From: Burkholderia seminalis DSM 23518
Lineage (GTDB): Bacteria > Pseudomonadota > Gammaproteobacteria > Burkholderiales > Burkholderiaceae
Assembly (NCBI RefSeq): GCF_902832885.1
Contig: NZ_CADFDK010000001.1
Span: 186,001 to 250,000 of the forward strand
Length of the DNA: 64,000 bases
Direction of reading: 5' to 3'
The translations under genes and the position numbers were made by a program. Positions 7,621 through 18,816 of this stretch are shown one piece after another. How positions within the stretch are numbered: the stretch's first letter is position 1; the number at the start of each line of letters is the position of its first letter. The notes beneath the pieces were generated by a model. It did not search any database. It was not told the origin of the DNA and saw nothing but the letters and a program-made list of their open reading frames with translations.

Positions 7621-8928
7621 TCAGTGCCGCGATTCGCCGATCAGCGCGACCGAGTCGAACTGACGCTGGTTCGCCTGGTGGCGGCGCATCACGAGCCACA
7701 TCGTCAGGCAGACGAACGTGCCGAACAGCACGATCACGACGCCGACCGGCACGTCGAGCCACACGAGTACCGCGTACAGGCACAGCATCACGAGCACCGA
7801 CAGGTTCTCGTTGAAGTTCTGCACCGCGATCGAGTGGCCGGCCGACAGCAGCACGTGGCCGCGATGCTGCAGCAGCGCGTTCATCGGCACGACGAAGTAG
7901 CCCGACAGCGCGCCGACGCCGATCAGGAAGAGATACGCGATGATCAGGTAGACGGGCATGCGCAGGTGGCCGACGTGCACGGCCCAGTGCGCCGGGAACA
8001 GGTCGCGCGTGTAGAACGCCATCAGCATCACCGCGATGCCCATGATGATGCCGACGGGCAGCACGGTCAGCGACTTCTTCAGCGGGATCCGGGCGGCGGC
8101 GGCGATCGCGCCGGCCGCGACGCCGACCGCGACCACGGCCTGCAGGATCGCGCCTTCCGACAGCGACATGCCGAGCGATACCTCGGCCCACTTCAGCACG
8201 ATGAACTGCAGCGTCGCGCCCGCGCCCCAGAACAGCGTCGTGACGGCCAGCGAGATCTGCCCGAGCTTGTCGCGCCACAGCACCATGAAGCAGTCGGCGA
8301 AATCCGTGAGGAGCTTGACCGGGCCGCGTTCCTGCTTCGGGTAGCGGGCGCCCGTGTCGGGAATGCGCAGGTTGAACAGCGCGGCGACCACGTAGGTCGC
8401 CATGATGATCGCCATCGCCGCTTCGGCGGGCGTGCCGATCCAGGCGGGCGTGTGCGCGATCACGTGCGAGGCGATGTGCGGGCTGATCAGCGCGCCGCCG
8501 AGCACGGTGCCGAGGATGATCGAGCTGACGGTCGTGCCTTCGATCCAGCCGTTCGCGGCGACCAGCCGGTCGGCCGGCAGCAGCTCGGTGAGAATCCCGT
8601 ATTTGGCGGGCGAGTAGGCGGCCGCGCCGAAGCCGACGATCCCGTACGCGATCAGCGGATGGGCGCCGAGCAGCATGATCAGGCAGCCGATCACCTTGAT
8701 CGAATTCGTGATGAACATCACGCGGCCCTTCGGGCGCGAATCCGCGAACGCACCGACATACGCCGCCAGCACCACGTACGACAACACGAAGAACAGCTTC
8801 AGCAGCGGTGTCATCCAGTTGGGGGCGTGGAGGTCTTTCAGCAGGGCGATGGCGGCGATGAGGAGCGCATTGTCGGCCAGCGACGAGAAAAACTGCGCGG
8901 CCATGATGGTGTAAAAACCTTTTTTCAT
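7621..8928 (-). CDS. lplT: Lysophospholipid transporter LplT
   Basis: Major facilitator superfamily protein of 435 residues that flips lysophospholipids across the inner membrane for re-acylation. It starts [20 protein letters not shown], the LplT signature, and shows about 12 hydrophobic segments, with [20 protein letters not shown] in the middle and [20 protein letters not shown] in the second half. In enteric bacteria lplT is followed by aas, the acyltransferase/acyl-ACP synthetase that uses its substrate; here thiD follows instead and no aas is in view. Divergent from alr, 218 bases apart. Family membership is clear; the substrate is taken from the family. Confidence 0.9.
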   Translation of the reverse strand: MKKGFYTIMAAQFFSSLADNALLIAAIALLKDLHAPNWMTPLLKLFFVLSYVVLAAYVGAFADSRPKGRVMFITNSIKVIGCLIMLLGAHPLIAYGIVGFGAAAYSPAKYGILTELLPADRLVAANGWIEGTTVSSIILGTVLGGALISPHIASHVIAHTPAWIGTPAEAAMAIIMATYVVAALFNLRIPDTGARYPKQERGPVKLLTDFADCFMVLWRDKLGQISLAVTTLFWGAGATLQFIVLKWAEVSLGMSLSEGAILQAVVAVGVAAGAIAAAARIPLKKSLTVLPVGIIMGIAVMLMAFYTRDLFPAHWAVHVGHLRMPVYLIIAYLFLIGVGALSGYFVVPMNALLQHRGHVLLSAGHSIAVQNFNENLSVLVMLCLYAVLVWLDVPVGVVIVLFGTFVCLTMWLVMRRHQANQRQFDSVALIGESRH

Positions 8929-9020
8929 CTGATGCGATGCTTTCGTCGCTGCGGCAGGGCCGCGTAGGCCGCCTGGTATGCGATCGGCTTATTCCGTTCG
9001 AAATGGGTTGTGCGCACGGC

Positions 9021-9029
9021 TTTATAACA
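9021..9029 (-). promoter_or_regulatory. Possible extended -10 promoter of lplT
   Basis: On the minus strand TGT-TATAAA forms an extended -10 (TGnTATAAT-like) about 95 bases before the lplT ATG. The -35 position holds no clear hexamer, as is tolerated with extended -10 promoters. Confidence 0.35.
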
Positions 9030-9146
9030 TGAAAATACGCCAATTCGGACTAGCAAGATTCCCCGATCGTTCCGCAAATTGTCGGCTTCGGTGCTCAAAA
9101 GGCGCGGTAAGCTGATGATTCGCAAGCGTCTTTACGTAAATTTCCC

Positions 9147-10217
9147 ATGCCGCGCCCGATCTCCGCCACCATCCACACCGCCGCTCTCGCGAACAATCTC
9201 TCCGTCGTCCGTCGATTTGCCGGCCCGTCCAAGGTCTGGGCGGTCGTCAAGGCCAACGCGTACGGGCACGGTCTGGCCCGCGTGTTTCCGGGCCTGCGCG
9301 GCACCGACGGCTTCGGGCTGCTCGACCTCGACGAAGCCGTGAAGCTGCGCGAGCTCGGCTGGGCCGGCCCGATCCTGCTGCTCGAAGGCTTCTTCCGGTC
9401 GACCGACATCGACGTGATCGACCGCTACAGCCTGACCACGACCGTCCACAACGACGAGCAGATGCGGATGCTGGAAACGGCGCGGCTGTCGAAGCCCGTC
9501 AACGTGCAGCTCAAGATGAACAGCGGGATGAACCGGCTCGGCTACGTGCCGGAAAAATATCGTGCGGCGTGGGAGCGTGCCCGGGCGTGTCCCGGCATCG
9601 GCCAGATCACGTTGATGACCCATTTTTCGGATGCGGACAACGAGCGCGGCGTCGCCGAGCAGCTCGCGACCTTCGAGCGCGGCGCGGAGAGCATCGCCGG
9701 CGCGCGCAGCCTCGCGAATTCGGCGGCCGTGCTGTGGCATCCGGATACGCACTTCGACTGGGTGCGGCCGGGGATCGTGTTGTACGGCGCGTCGCCGTCC
9801 GGGCTGTCGTCCGATATCGCCGACACCGGGCTGAAGCCCGCGATGACGCTCGCGTCCGAGCTGATCGCCGTGCAGACGATCGCGAAGGGCCAGGCGATCG
9901 GTTATGGCTCGACCTTCTCCGCGCAGGCGCAGATGCGGATCGGCGTCGTCGCGTGCGGTTACGCGGACGGCTATCCGCGCGTCGCGCCCGAAGGCACGCC
10001 GGTGATCGTCGACGGCATCCGCACGCGGATCGTCGGCCGCGTGTCGATGGACATGATTACGGTCGACCTGACCCCGTGCCCGCAGGCCGGCGTCGGCGCG
10101 CGTGTCGAGCTGTGGGGCAACGCGCTGCCGATCGACGACGTCGCGCGCCATTGCGGGACGATCGGTTACGAGCTGATGTGCGCGGTCGCCGGCCGCGTGC
10201 CCGTGCGAGCGGAATAA
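9147..10217 (+). CDS. alr: Alanine racemase
   Basis: PLP enzyme that interconverts L- and D-alanine, supplying D-Ala for peptidoglycan. 356 residues, typical. The PLP lysine is Lys35 in [10 protein letters not shown], and the second catalytic base lies in the tyrosine-rich CGYADGYPR segment; [11 protein letters not shown] and the [11 protein letters not shown] region complete the C-terminal beta domain. The start [11 protein letters not shown] at 9147 has no strong Shine-Dalgarno. It is divergent from lplT and followed 11 bases later by radA, so alr-radA probably form one transcript. Whether it is the biosynthetic or catabolic (dadX-type) enzyme cannot be told from the sequence; the absence of dadA nearby favours biosynthetic. 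Confidence 0.95.
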   Translation: MPRPISATIHTAALANNLSVVRRFAGPSKVWAVVKANAYGHGLARVFPGLRGTDGFGLLDLDEAVKLRELGWAGPILLLEGFFRSTDIDVIDRYSLTTTVHNDEQMRMLETARLSKPVNVQLKMNSGMNRLGYVPEKYRAAWERARACPGIGQITLMTHFSDADNERGVAEQLATFERGAESIAGARSLANSAAVLWHPDTHFDWVRPGIVLYGASPSGLSSDIADTGLKPAMTLASELIAVQTIAKGQAIGYGSTFSAQAQMRIGVVACGYADGYPRVAPEGTPVIVDGIRTRIVGRVSMDMITVDLTPCPQAGVGARVELWGNALPIDDVARHCGTIGYELMCAVAGRVPVRAE

Positions 10218-10228
10218 GGGCGTCGCGC

Positions 10229-11605
10229 GTGGCCAAACAGAAAACCGTTTATGTCTGCAGCGAGTGCGGCGGACAGACCCCGAAGTGGCAGGGCCAGTGC
10301 CCGTCGTGCCAGGCCTGGAACACGCTCGTCGAATCGGTCGCCGAATCGCCGGCTGCCCATCGTTTCCAGTCGCTCGCGAAGCGGGCGCCCGTGCAGCGTC
10401 TCGTCGATATCGAAGCGGCCGACGTGCCGCGCTTCTCGACCGGCATCGGCGAATTCGACCGTGTACTTGGCGGCGGGCTGGTCCCGGGCGGTGTCGTCCT
10501 GATCGGCGGCGATCCCGGCATCGGCAAGTCGACGCTGCTGCTGCAGTCGCTCGCGGATATCGCGAGCGAGCGGCGCGCGCTTTATATCAGCGGCGAGGAG
10601 TCGGCCGCGCAAATCGCGCTGCGCGCGCAACGGCTTGCGCTGCTCGACGGCGGCGCGCCGGCCGACGAGCTGAAGCTGCTCGCCGAGATCCAGCTCGAGA
10701 AGATCCAGGCCGCGATCGATACGGAACGGCCGGACGTGGCCGTGATCGACTCGATCCAGACCGTCTATTCGGAAGCGCTCACGTCGGCGCCGGGCTCGGT
10801 CGCGCAGGTGCGCGAGTGCGCGGCGCAGCTCACGCGCATCGCGAAACAGTCGGGCACCGCGATCATCATGGTCGGTCACGTGACGAAGGAAGGCAACCTG
10901 GCCGGCCCGCGCGTGCTCGAACACATCGTCGACACCGTGCTGTACTTCGAAGGCGACACGCACTCGTCGTTCCGGCTCGTGCGCGCGTTCAAGAACCGCT
11001 TCGGCGCGGTCAACGAACTCGGCGTGTTCGCGATGACCGAGCGCGGGCTGCGCGGCGTCGCGAATCCGTCCGCGCTGTTCCTGTCGCAGCACGAGCAGGT
11101 CGTGCCCGGCTCGTGCGTGCTCGTCACGCAGGAAGGCACGCGGCCGCTGCTCGTCGAAGTCCAGGCGCTCGTCGATACCGCGCACGTGCCGAACCCGCGA
11201 CGGCTCGCGGTCGGCCTCGAGCAGAACCGGCTCGCGATGCTGCTCGCGGTGCTGCACCGGCATGCGGGCATCGCGTGCTTCGACCAGGACGTGTTCCTCA
11301 ATGCGGTGGGCGGCGTGAAGATCACCGAGCCGGCGGCCGACCTCGCGGTGCTGCTCGCGATCCATTCGTCGATGCGCAACAAGGCGCTGCCGAAGGGGCT
11401 GATCGTGTTCGGCGAAGTGGGGCTGGCGGGCGAGATCCGTCCGTCGCCGCGCGGGCAGGAGCGGCTGCGCGAGGCCGCGAAGCTCGGTTTCACGTCCGCG
11501 CTGATCCCGAAGGCGAATGCGCCGAAGCAGCCGATCGACGGGCTGAACGTGATGGCCGTCGATCGCCTCGAGCAGGCGATCGACCGCGTGCGCGATCTCG
11601 AGTGA
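10229..11605 (+). CDS. radA: DNA repair protein RadA
   Basis: RecA-like helicase that drives branch migration of recombination intermediates. 458 residues (E. coli 460). Domains in order: zinc finger with Cys10, Cys13, Cys24, Cys27; RecA-like ATPase with Walker A GGDPGIGKSTLLLQ; the RadA-specific KNRFG motif in AFKNRFGAVNELGVF; and a C-terminal inactive Lon-protease-like domain ending in IPKANAPKQPIDGLNVMAV. The start is a GTG (10229-10231) giving M-AKQKTVYVCSECGG; no in-frame ATG would keep the zinc finger. It follows alr by 11 bases. Confidence 0.95.
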   Translation: MAKQKTVYVCSECGGQTPKWQGQCPSCQAWNTLVESVAESPAAHRFQSLAKRAPVQRLVDIEAADVPRFSTGIGEFDRVLGGGLVPGGVVLIGGDPGIGKSTLLLQSLADIASERRALYISGEESAAQIALRAQRLALLDGGAPADELKLLAEIQLEKIQAAIDTERPDVAVIDSIQTVYSEALTSAPGSVAQVRECAAQLTRIAKQSGTAIIMVGHVTKEGNLAGPRVLEHIVDTVLYFEGDTHSSFRLVRAFKNRFGAVNELGVFAMTERGLRGVANPSALFLSQHEQVVPGSCVLVTQEGTRPLLVEVQALVDTAHVPNPRRLAVGLEQNRLAMLLAVLHRHAGIACFDQDVFLNAVGGVKITEPAADLAVLLAIHSSMRNKALPKGLIVFGEVGLAGEIRPSPRGQERLREAAKLGFTSALIPKANAPKQPIDGLNVMAVDRLEQAIDRVRDLE

Positions 11606-11752
11606 CCGGCCGGGCAGGCATGCGGGCCTGGCATGCCCGGCGATCTGGCGCGTAATTCGTTGTAAAGAATATGTAGGCTCCTGTAACCCGCCGGACATCG
11701 CTTTTCCCTATCCTTTGCCGGGTTGTCGAACCGCGCAATGCGAAGGGAACCT

Positions 11753-12019
11753 ATGTTGAAATCGTATGGTGAAGCGCCGGGCGGACGCCTTTACAACCTG
11801 CGCGGCTGCCGCGTGTCGGAGCCGATTCGCCAGCCGTGGGGCGGCGGATGCCGGATCGTCGAATGGATCGACGACGAAGGGCGCCTCGCGCGCAAGGTCG
11901 TGTCCGAGGACGTGACGGAAGCGGAAGTCGCTGCCGCGATCCGGCGGCCGACCGAAGGGCGCCGATACCTGATGAGTGACGACGAGCAGATGCCGCGCGA
12001 TACGTTGCCGCGGCGCTGA
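11753..12019 (+). CDS. Small conserved hypothetical protein (possibly DUF2866)
   Basis: Protein of 88 residues, no signal peptide or membrane segment. It contains GRLYNLRGCRVSEPIRQPWG, then CRIVEWIDDEGRLARKVVSE and an acidic/basic tail. I recall similar small proteins in Burkholderia annotated DUF2866, but am not certain. The ATG at 11753 has AAGGGA seven bases upstream and is better supported than the in-frame start 30 bases earlier. It stands alone between radA and a convergent ABC-F gene. Function unknown. Confidence 0.65.
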   Translation: MLKSYGEAPGGRLYNLRGCRVSEPIRQPWGGGCRIVEWIDDEGRLARKVVSEDVTEAEVAAAIRRPTEGRRYLMSDDEQMPRDTLPRR

Positions 12020-12063
12020 GCCGGCGGCGCGGCGAACCGCCGGGCTGCGGCAATCCAGTCTGC

Positions 12064-12089
12064 AAGGCCGGGCCGGTGCGTCCGGCCTT
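12064..12089. terminator. Probable bidirectional terminator between convergent genes
   Basis: Inverted repeat AAGGCCGG / CCGGCCTT with a 10-base loop lies between the small hypothetical gene (plus) and the ABC-F gene (minus). T-runs on either side are short, so efficiency is doubtful. Confidence 0.5.
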
Positions 12090-12165
12090 GTCGTATCCGG
12101 GGTCGGAGCGTGCCCGGCGACGTGTCGAATCGCCCCCGGGGCAGCCGGCGCACCGCGCGCGTGTA

Positions 12166-14097
12166 TCAGCCGATCTGCTCGAGTTCTTCCTGTGCGGCGA
12201 GCCAGTCGGCCTCGACCGTTTCGAGACGCGTGTTGACGTCGCCGAGCTTGCGGATCGCGTCGGTCAGCGCCGTCTTGCGCTCGGCCTCGTAGCTGGCCGG
12301 ATCGGCGACGAACGCGTCGAGCCGCGCCTTCTCCGCGTGCAGCGTCTCCATTTCCTTTTCGAGCTTCGTGATGCGCGTCTGCAGCGGCTTTTTCAGCACC
12401 GACAGGCGTTGCCGTTCCTCGGCGGCCTGCCGCTTCTGGTCCTTGCGGGTGGCCGCGGCACCGGCGCCCGGCGAAGCCGCGCTATCGGCCTTCGCGGCCG
12501 CGCGTTGCTCGGCCGCGTGCTGCAGCAGCCAGTCGCGGTAGTCGTCGAGGTCGCCGTCGAACGGTTGCAGCCGGTGCTTCGCGACCAGCATGAACTGGTC
12601 GGTCGTCGCGCGCAGCAGGTGGCGGTCGTGCGACACGAGGATCAGCGTGCCTTCGAACTGCGCGAGCGCCATCGTCAGCGCGTGGCGCGTTTCGAGGTCG
12701 AGGTGGTTCGTCGGTTCGTCGAGCAGCAACAGGTTCGGCTTCTGCCAGATGATCAGCGCCAGCGCGAGGCGCGCCTTTTCGCCGCCGGAGAACGGGCCGA
12801 CCGGGCTCGTCGCCATGTCGCCCGAGAAATTGAAGCCGCCGAGGAAGTCCCGCAGTTCCTGCTCGCGCGTGTCGGGCGCGAGCCGCGCCAGATGGGCGAG
12901 CGGCGAATCGTCCTCGCGCAGCGTTTCGAGCTGGTGCTGCGCGAAATAGCCGATCGTCAGGCCCTTGCCGTCGCGGACGTGCCCCGACAGCGGCGCGAGC
13001 GTGCCGGCCAGCGTCTTGATCAGCGTCGACTTGCCCTGGCCGTTCGCGCCGAGCAGGCCGATGCGCTGCCCGTTCTGGATCGACAGCGCGACGCGCTCGA
13101 CGATCGGGATGTCCGCGCCGTCGTCGGCATGGTAGCCGCAGCGGACGTCTTCCATCACCATCATCGGGTTCGGCGCGGCGTCGGGCGTGCGGAATTCGAA
13201 CGTGAACGGCGACGCGATGTGCGCGGGCGCGATCAGCTCCATCTTCTCGAGCGCCTTCATCCGGCTCTGCGCCTGCTTGGCCTTGGTCGCCTTGGCCTTG
13301 AAGCGGTCGACGAAGCTCTGCAGGTGTTCGATCGTCTTCTGCTGCTTTTCGTATGCGCTTTGCTGCAGCGCCAGTTGTTGCGCGCGCAGCACTTCGAACT
13401 GCGAGTAGTTGCCGCCGTAGCGCTTCACCTGGCGGTTTTCCAGATGCAGCGTGACGTTGCAGATCGAATCGAGGAACTCGCGGTCGTGCGAAATCACGAC
13501 GAGCGTGCCGGGGTAGCGGTGCAGCCAGTCTTCGAGCCAGACGATCGCGTCGAGGTCGAGGTGGTTCGTCGGTTCGTCGAGCAGCAGGAGATCGGAACGG
13601 CACATCAGCGCCTGCGCGAGGTTCAGGCGCATGCGCCAGCCGCCGGAGAAGCTCGCGACGGATTCGCGCGTCTGCGCGAGCGTGAAGCCGAGGCCGAGCA
13701 GCAGCGCTTCGGCGCGGGCCGGCGCGGTGTAGCCGTCGGCGTCGGCGAACGCCGCGTGCGCGTCGGCTTCCGCCGCCCCGTCATGCGCGGCGGAGGCAGC
13801 GGCGATGCGCGCTTCGATCTCGCGCAATGCGGCGTCGCCGTCGAGCGTGTAGTCGAGCGCCGAGCGGTCGACGGCGGGCGTTTCCTGCGACACATGGGCG
13901 ATTCGCCACGACGGCGGCATCGAGAAATCGCCGCCGTCCGAGTGCAGCTCGCCGCGCAGGACCGCGAACAGCGTCGACTTGCCGGCGCCGTTCGCGCCGA
14001 TCAGGCCGGCTTTCTCGCCGGGATTGAGCACGAACGAGGTCGACTCGAACAGCGGCTTGGTGCCGCGCGCAAGACTGAACTGATTGAAACGGATCAC
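12166..14097 (-). CDS. ABC-F family ATP-binding protein (YheS-like)
   Basis: Soluble protein of 643 residues with two fused ABC ATPase domains and no membrane part, the ABC-F architecture of ribosome-associated translation factors. Domain 1 has Walker A GANGAGKST, signature SGGWRMRLNLAQAL and Walker B LLLLDEPTNHLDLDAI; domain 2 has GANGQGKST, SGGEKARLALALI and LLLLDEPTNHLDLETR. The linker between them (about residues 240-300) is the charged helical P-site tRNA-interaction motif typical of ABC-F. The C-terminus is a coiled coil rich in Glu/Lys/Arg. The start MIRFNQFSLARGTKPLFE matches the YheS/Uup-type N-terminus. Its exact ribosomal role is not established. Confidence 0.9.
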   Translation of the reverse strand: MIRFNQFSLARGTKPLFESTSFVLNPGEKAGLIGANGAGKSTLFAVLRGELHSDGGDFSMPPSWRIAHVSQETPAVDRSALDYTLDGDAALREIEARIAAASAAHDGAAEADAHAAFADADGYTAPARAEALLLGLGFTLAQTRESVASFSGGWRMRLNLAQALMCRSDLLLLDEPTNHLDLDAIVWLEDWLHRYPGTLVVISHDREFLDSICNVTLHLENRQVKRYGGNYSQFEVLRAQQLALQQSAYEKQQKTIEHLQSFVDRFKAKATKAKQAQSRMKALEKMELIAPAHIASPFTFEFRTPDAAPNPMMVMEDVRCGYHADDGADIPIVERVALSIQNGQRIGLLGANGQGKSTLIKTLAGTLAPLSGHVRDGKGLTIGYFAQHQLETLREDDSPLAHLARLAPDTREQELRDFLGGFNFSGDMATSPVGPFSGGEKARLALALIIWQKPNLLLLDEPTNHLDLETRHALTMALAQFEGTLILVSHDRHLLRATTDQFMLVAKHRLQPFDGDLDDYRDWLLQHAAEQRAAAKADSAASPGAGAAATRKDQKRQAAEERQRLSVLKKPLQTRITKLEKEMETLHAEKARLDAFVADPASYEAERKTALTDAIRKLGDVNTRLETVEADWLAAQEELEQIG

Positions 14098-14233
14098 GGC
14101 GGAAATGACTGGCCAAAACCGCTATTCTAGACTGCGCGCCGCGCTCGCCGGGCATCGGCCGCTCGGCGAATGCCGCAACCGCGCAATTTCGCCTAGACTC
14201 CACGTCGATCCGGTTTCGTAAAAGGAGTGCCCG

Positions 14234-14713
14234 ATGTCCACCCTGTATTCGTTCAGCGCAGAGACGCTCGCCGGCGCGCCGGCCCCGCTCGACGCGTATC
14301 GCGGCAAGGTGCTGCTGATCGTCAACACCGCGAGCGAGTGCGGTTTCACGCCGCAGTACGCGGGCCTGCAGAAGCTGTACGACCAGTACGCGGCGCGCGG
14401 CTTTTTCGTGCTCGGTTTCCCGTGCAACCAGTTCGGCAAGCAGGAGCCGGGCGACGCCGCGCAGATCGGCGCGTTCTGCGAGCGCAACTACGGCGTCACG
14501 TTCCCGATGTTCGCGAAGATCGACGTGAAGGGCGATCACGCGCATCCGCTGTACCGCTACCTGACCGACGAGGCGCCGGGCATTCTCGGCCTCAAGGCGA
14601 TCAAGTGGAATTTCACGAAGTTCCTGGTCGATCGCGACGGGCGCATCGTCAAGCGCTACGCGCCGTCGACGAAGCCCGAGGAAATCGCCGCCGACATCGA
14701 CAAGCTGCTGTGA
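14234..14713 (+). CDS. Glutathione peroxidase (thiol peroxidase, Cys type)
   Basis: Reduces hydrogen and organic peroxides. 159 residues, the usual size. The catalytic tetrad is visible: Cys36 in [12 protein letters not shown], Gln70 in [13 protein letters not shown], and Trp125-Asn126 in [15 protein letters not shown] second cysteine in the PCNQ segment (Cys64) and one at Cys82 could be resolving residues; proteins of this form usually use thioredoxin rather than glutathione. The ATG at 14234 has AAAGGAG seven bases upstream. No signal peptide, so cytoplasmic. It is divergent from the ABC-F gene and convergent with clsA. Confidence 0.93.
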   Translation: MSTLYSFSAETLAGAPAPLDAYRGKVLLIVNTASECGFTPQYAGLQKLYDQYAARGFFVLGFPCNQFGKQEPGDAAQIGAFCERNYGVTFPMFAKIDVKGDHAHPLYRYLTDEAPGILGLKAIKWNFTKFLVDRDGRIVKRYAPSTKPEEIAADIDKLL

Positions 14714-14750
14714 GGGCGGCGGCCGGGCGGCTCCGATGTTGTCCGGGCCG

Positions 14751-16190
14751 CTACAGGATCGGCGCGAACAGCCGCGCGACGTGCATCGCGATGCGCCGCC
14801 ACGCGGGCGACTGGCGGTATTCGTTGGCGTCGACCTCGTACGCCTGCGCGAAGTCGGCCTCGAGCATCGTCTCGACCTCGCCGGCGAACGCGCGGTCGAC
14901 GGTCAGCACCATGATCTCGAAATTGAGCCGGAACGAGCGGTTGTCGAGATTGGCGCTGCCGATCGCCGCGGCGATGCGGTCGATCAGCACGACCTTCTGG
15001 TGCAGGAAGCCGGGCCGGTAGCGGAATACCTTCACGCCCGCATCGACGAGGTCGCGCGCGTACAGCTTCGACGCCTCGAACACCACGTAGTGATCGCGCC
15101 GGCTCGGGATCAGGATGCGCACGTCGACGCCGCGCATCACCGCGAGCTTCAGCGCGGAGATCACCGCCTCGTCGGGGACGAGATACGGTGTGGTGATCCA
15201 GACCCGCTCGCGTGCGGCATTGATCGCCTCGACGAAGAACAGCGAGCCGGTTTCCTGCTTGTCGGCCGGCCCCATCGGCACCGCGAGGCAATGCATGCCG
15301 TCGCCGGGCTCGGCCGGCGGCGGCAGCGCGATCGGCGGCAGCTTCTGCGTCGCCCAGTGCCAGTCTTCGGCGAACACGTACTGGATGCTCGCGACCACCG
15401 GGCCGCGGATCTCGATGTGCGTGTCGCGCCACGGCGACAGGCGCGGTTTCGCGCCGAGATACTCGACGCCGACGTTGTGGCCGCCGACGAACGCGCGATT
15501 GCCGTCGACCACGACGATCTTGCGATGGTTGCGGAAGTTCAGCTGGAAGCGGTTGACGAACTTCCGGTTGGTCGCGAACGGATGGACCTCGACACCGCCG
15601 CGGCGCAAGGTGTCGACGTAGCTGTGCGGCAGGTCGAAGCTGCCGATGCTGTCGTACAGCAGGCAGCAGCGCACGCCGGCGGCCGCGCGCGCGAGCAGCG
15701 AGTCGCGCAGCGTCTGGCCGAGCGCATCGTCGCGCACGATGAAGAACTGGACGACCACGTAGTCGCGCGCGGCGTCGATCGCCGACAGGATTGCCGAGAA
15801 CGTCGCGTCGCCGTTCACGAGCGTGCGCACCGAGTTGCCGCCGAGGAACGGCATGCCGCCGAGCCGCGTCAGCGCGAGCACGGCGGACTGGCCGAGCGCG
15901 TCGGCGGCCGGACCGTCGGTCGCGTCGGTGCTGAGCCACGGCGAGCGCGGTGTGTGCATGCGCAACATTTCCAGCTCGTGGCGTCGCGCGTCGACGTAGC
16001 CGGAGAACTTGCTGCGGCCGAGGAACAGGTACGGAACGAGCGTCAGGTACGGCATGGCCGCAAGCGAGACGGCCCACGCGATCGCGCCTTGCGATGTGCG
16101 CGTGTTCATGATCGCGTGGCACGCCGCGACGATCCCGAGCACATGGACGGTCAGGATCAGGGTGCCGAGATGTAGCCAGTCGAGGGTCAT
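14751..16190 (-). CDS. Cardiolipin synthase (phospholipase D family)
   Basis: Condenses two phosphatidylglycerol molecules to cardiolipin and glycerol at the inner membrane. 479 residues, matching ClsA-type enzymes. Two N-terminal transmembrane segments (about 5-25 and 38-60) are followed by two HKD motifs: HRKIVVVD in the first half and HQKVVLID in the second, each followed by a Gly-Ser/Asn segment (GGHNVGVEY, GSANLDNRS). The minus-strand start MTLDWLHLGTLILTV is at 16190. Located downstream of prmB on the same strand but separated by a large hairpin, so probably its own transcript. Which Cls paralogue it is cannot be decided; ClsA-like by the two membrane segments. Confidence 0.92.
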   Translation of the reverse strand: MTLDWLHLGTLILTVHVLGIVAACHAIMNTRTSQGAIAWAVSLAAMPYLTLVPYLFLGRSKFSGYVDARRHELEMLRMHTPRSPWLSTDATDGPAADALGQSAVLALTRLGGMPFLGGNSVRTLVNGDATFSAILSAIDAARDYVVVQFFIVRDDALGQTLRDSLLARAAAGVRCCLLYDSIGSFDLPHSYVDTLRRGGVEVHPFATNRKFVNRFQLNFRNHRKIVVVDGNRAFVGGHNVGVEYLGAKPRLSPWRDTHIEIRGPVVASIQYVFAEDWHWATQKLPPIALPPPAEPGDGMHCLAVPMGPADKQETGSLFFVEAINAARERVWITTPYLVPDEAVISALKLAVMRGVDVRILIPSRRDHYVVFEASKLYARDLVDAGVKVFRYRPGFLHQKVVLIDRIAAAIGSANLDNRSFRLNFEIMVLTVDRAFAGEVETMLEADFAQAYEVDANEYRQSPAWRRIAMHVARLFAPIL

Positions 16191-16252
16191 GGGCGCGTGA
16201 CGGACTCCTGAAGTCGGGCGGCCGGGCGGCCGCCTACGCGCATCTTACCCAA

Positions 16253-16280
16253 CCGTGCGGCGCAATGGTGCGCCGCACGG
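16253..16280 (-). terminator. Perfect 12-bp hairpin at the end of the dap-prmB operon
   Basis: CCGTGCGGCGCA-ATGG-TGCGCCGCACGG, a perfect 12-bp stem with a 4-base loop, lies 19 bases past the prmB stop and before clsA. Only short T stretches follow on the minus strand, so it may work as a terminator or as a 3'-end RNA stabiliser. Confidence 0.55.
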
Positions 16281-16298
16281 CGGGCGGGCCGGAAAGGC

Positions 16299-17207
16299 TC
16301 AGGCCTTGCGCGGCAGGTCCGACGCCTGGATCAGGAAGACGGCGTCGTCGCCCGCGCTGGTGGGCAGCCACGTGAGTTCGAGGCCGCCGAACGCGGCTTC
16401 GACGTGCTCGCGCTCGTTGCCGATCTCGACGACGAGCACGCCGTCGTCGTGCAGCCAGCGGTGCGCTTCGGCGACGATGCGCCGCACGATGTCCATGCCG
16501 TCGTCGCCGCCCGCGAGCGCCATCTCCGGTTCGTGCCGGTATTCGGGCGGCAGCGCGGCCATCGACGCCGCATTCACGTACGGCGGGTTCGTCAGGATCA
16601 CGTCGTAGCGCGAGCCCGGGTCGGTGCGGAAGGCGGGCAGCGGTGCGTAGAGGTCGCCGCGGTACAACCCGATGCGGTCCTCGAGGCCGTAGTCGCGCAC
16701 GTTGATCTCGGCGACTTCGAGCGCCTTGTCCGACAGGTCGACCGCGTCGATCTCGGCATTCGGGAACGCGCTCGCGGCGAGGATCGCGAGGCAGCCCGAG
16801 CCCGTGCACAGTTCGAGCACCGCGCCGACCTGCTCGGGGTCGGCGACATACGGCTGCAGGCCGTCGTCGAGCAGCTCGCCGATGAACGAGCGCGGCACGA
16901 TCACGCGTTCGTCGACGTAGAAGCGGTGGCCGTGCATCCACGCTTCATGCGTGAGGTACGCGGCCGGCACGCGGTCGGCCGCGCGCCGCTCGATCACCGC
17001 GAGCACGGCCGCGATCTCGTCGGGCAGCAGGCGCGCGTCGAGGAACGGTTCGAGTGTGTCGAGCGGCAGGTCGAGCGTGCGCAGCACGAGGTAGGCCGCT
17101 TCGTCGTACGCATTGTCCGAGCCGTGGCCGAACGCGAGCTTCGCCTTCGAGAAACGCGTGACCGCGTAGCGCAGCAGGTCGCGAACGGTGGCAAAAGGTG
17201 TCGTCAT
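16299..17207 (-). CDS. prmB: Ribosomal protein uL3 N5-glutamine methyltransferase
   Basis: SAM-dependent enzyme that methylates a glutamine of ribosomal protein L3. 302 residues. It shows the HemK/PrmB layout: helical N-terminal domain (YAVTRFSKAKLAFGHGSDNA), the hinge RVIVPRSFIGELL, SAM site LELCTGSGCLAILAA, and catalytic NPPYVN. IVPRS and the long N-terminal domain distinguish PrmB from PrmC. The ATG at 17207 is preferred because GGAG lies six bases upstream; another ATG at 17219 overlaps the dapE stop (TGATG) and would add MEPR. Last gene of the dap operon. Confidence 0.94.
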   Translation of the reverse strand: MTTPFATVRDLLRYAVTRFSKAKLAFGHGSDNAYDEAAYLVLRTLDLPLDTLEPFLDARLLPDEIAAVLAVIERRAADRVPAAYLTHEAWMHGHRFYVDERVIVPRSFIGELLDDGLQPYVADPEQVGAVLELCTGSGCLAILAASAFPNAEIDAVDLSDKALEVAEINVRDYGLEDRIGLYRGDLYAPLPAFRTDPGSRYDVILTNPPYVNAASMAALPPEYRHEPEMALAGGDDGMDIVRRIVAEAHRWLHDDGVLVVEIGNEREHVEAAFGGLELTWLPTSAGDDAVFLIQASDLPRKA

Positions 17208-17218
17208 GCGAGGCTCCA

Positions 17219-18448
<1,230 letters not shown>

Positions 18449-18816
18449 CTAGGCGGCGAACAGCGCCGCGTATTGATCGGCCACGAAGCCGAGCGACTTC
18501 ACGCGGCCGTTGACGACGAGCACGGGGCGCTTGATCACCGATGGCTTGTGGATCATCAGCGCGACCGCGCCGGTCTTCGTTTCGGCGGCCGCCTTCATGG
18601 CGTCGTCCAGGCCGCGCCACGTGGTGCCGCGCTTGTTCACGAGCGCGTCGAGCGACACGTCCTTCAGCCAGTCCTCGATCAGCGGCGCGCTGACGCCGAG
18701 CTTCTTGAAGTCGTGAAACTCGAACTCGACGCCGTGATCGTCGAGCCACACGCGGGCCTTCTTCACGGTGTCGCAGTTCGGAATGCCGTAGACGACCACG
18801 GTGTGCGGCTTGGCCA

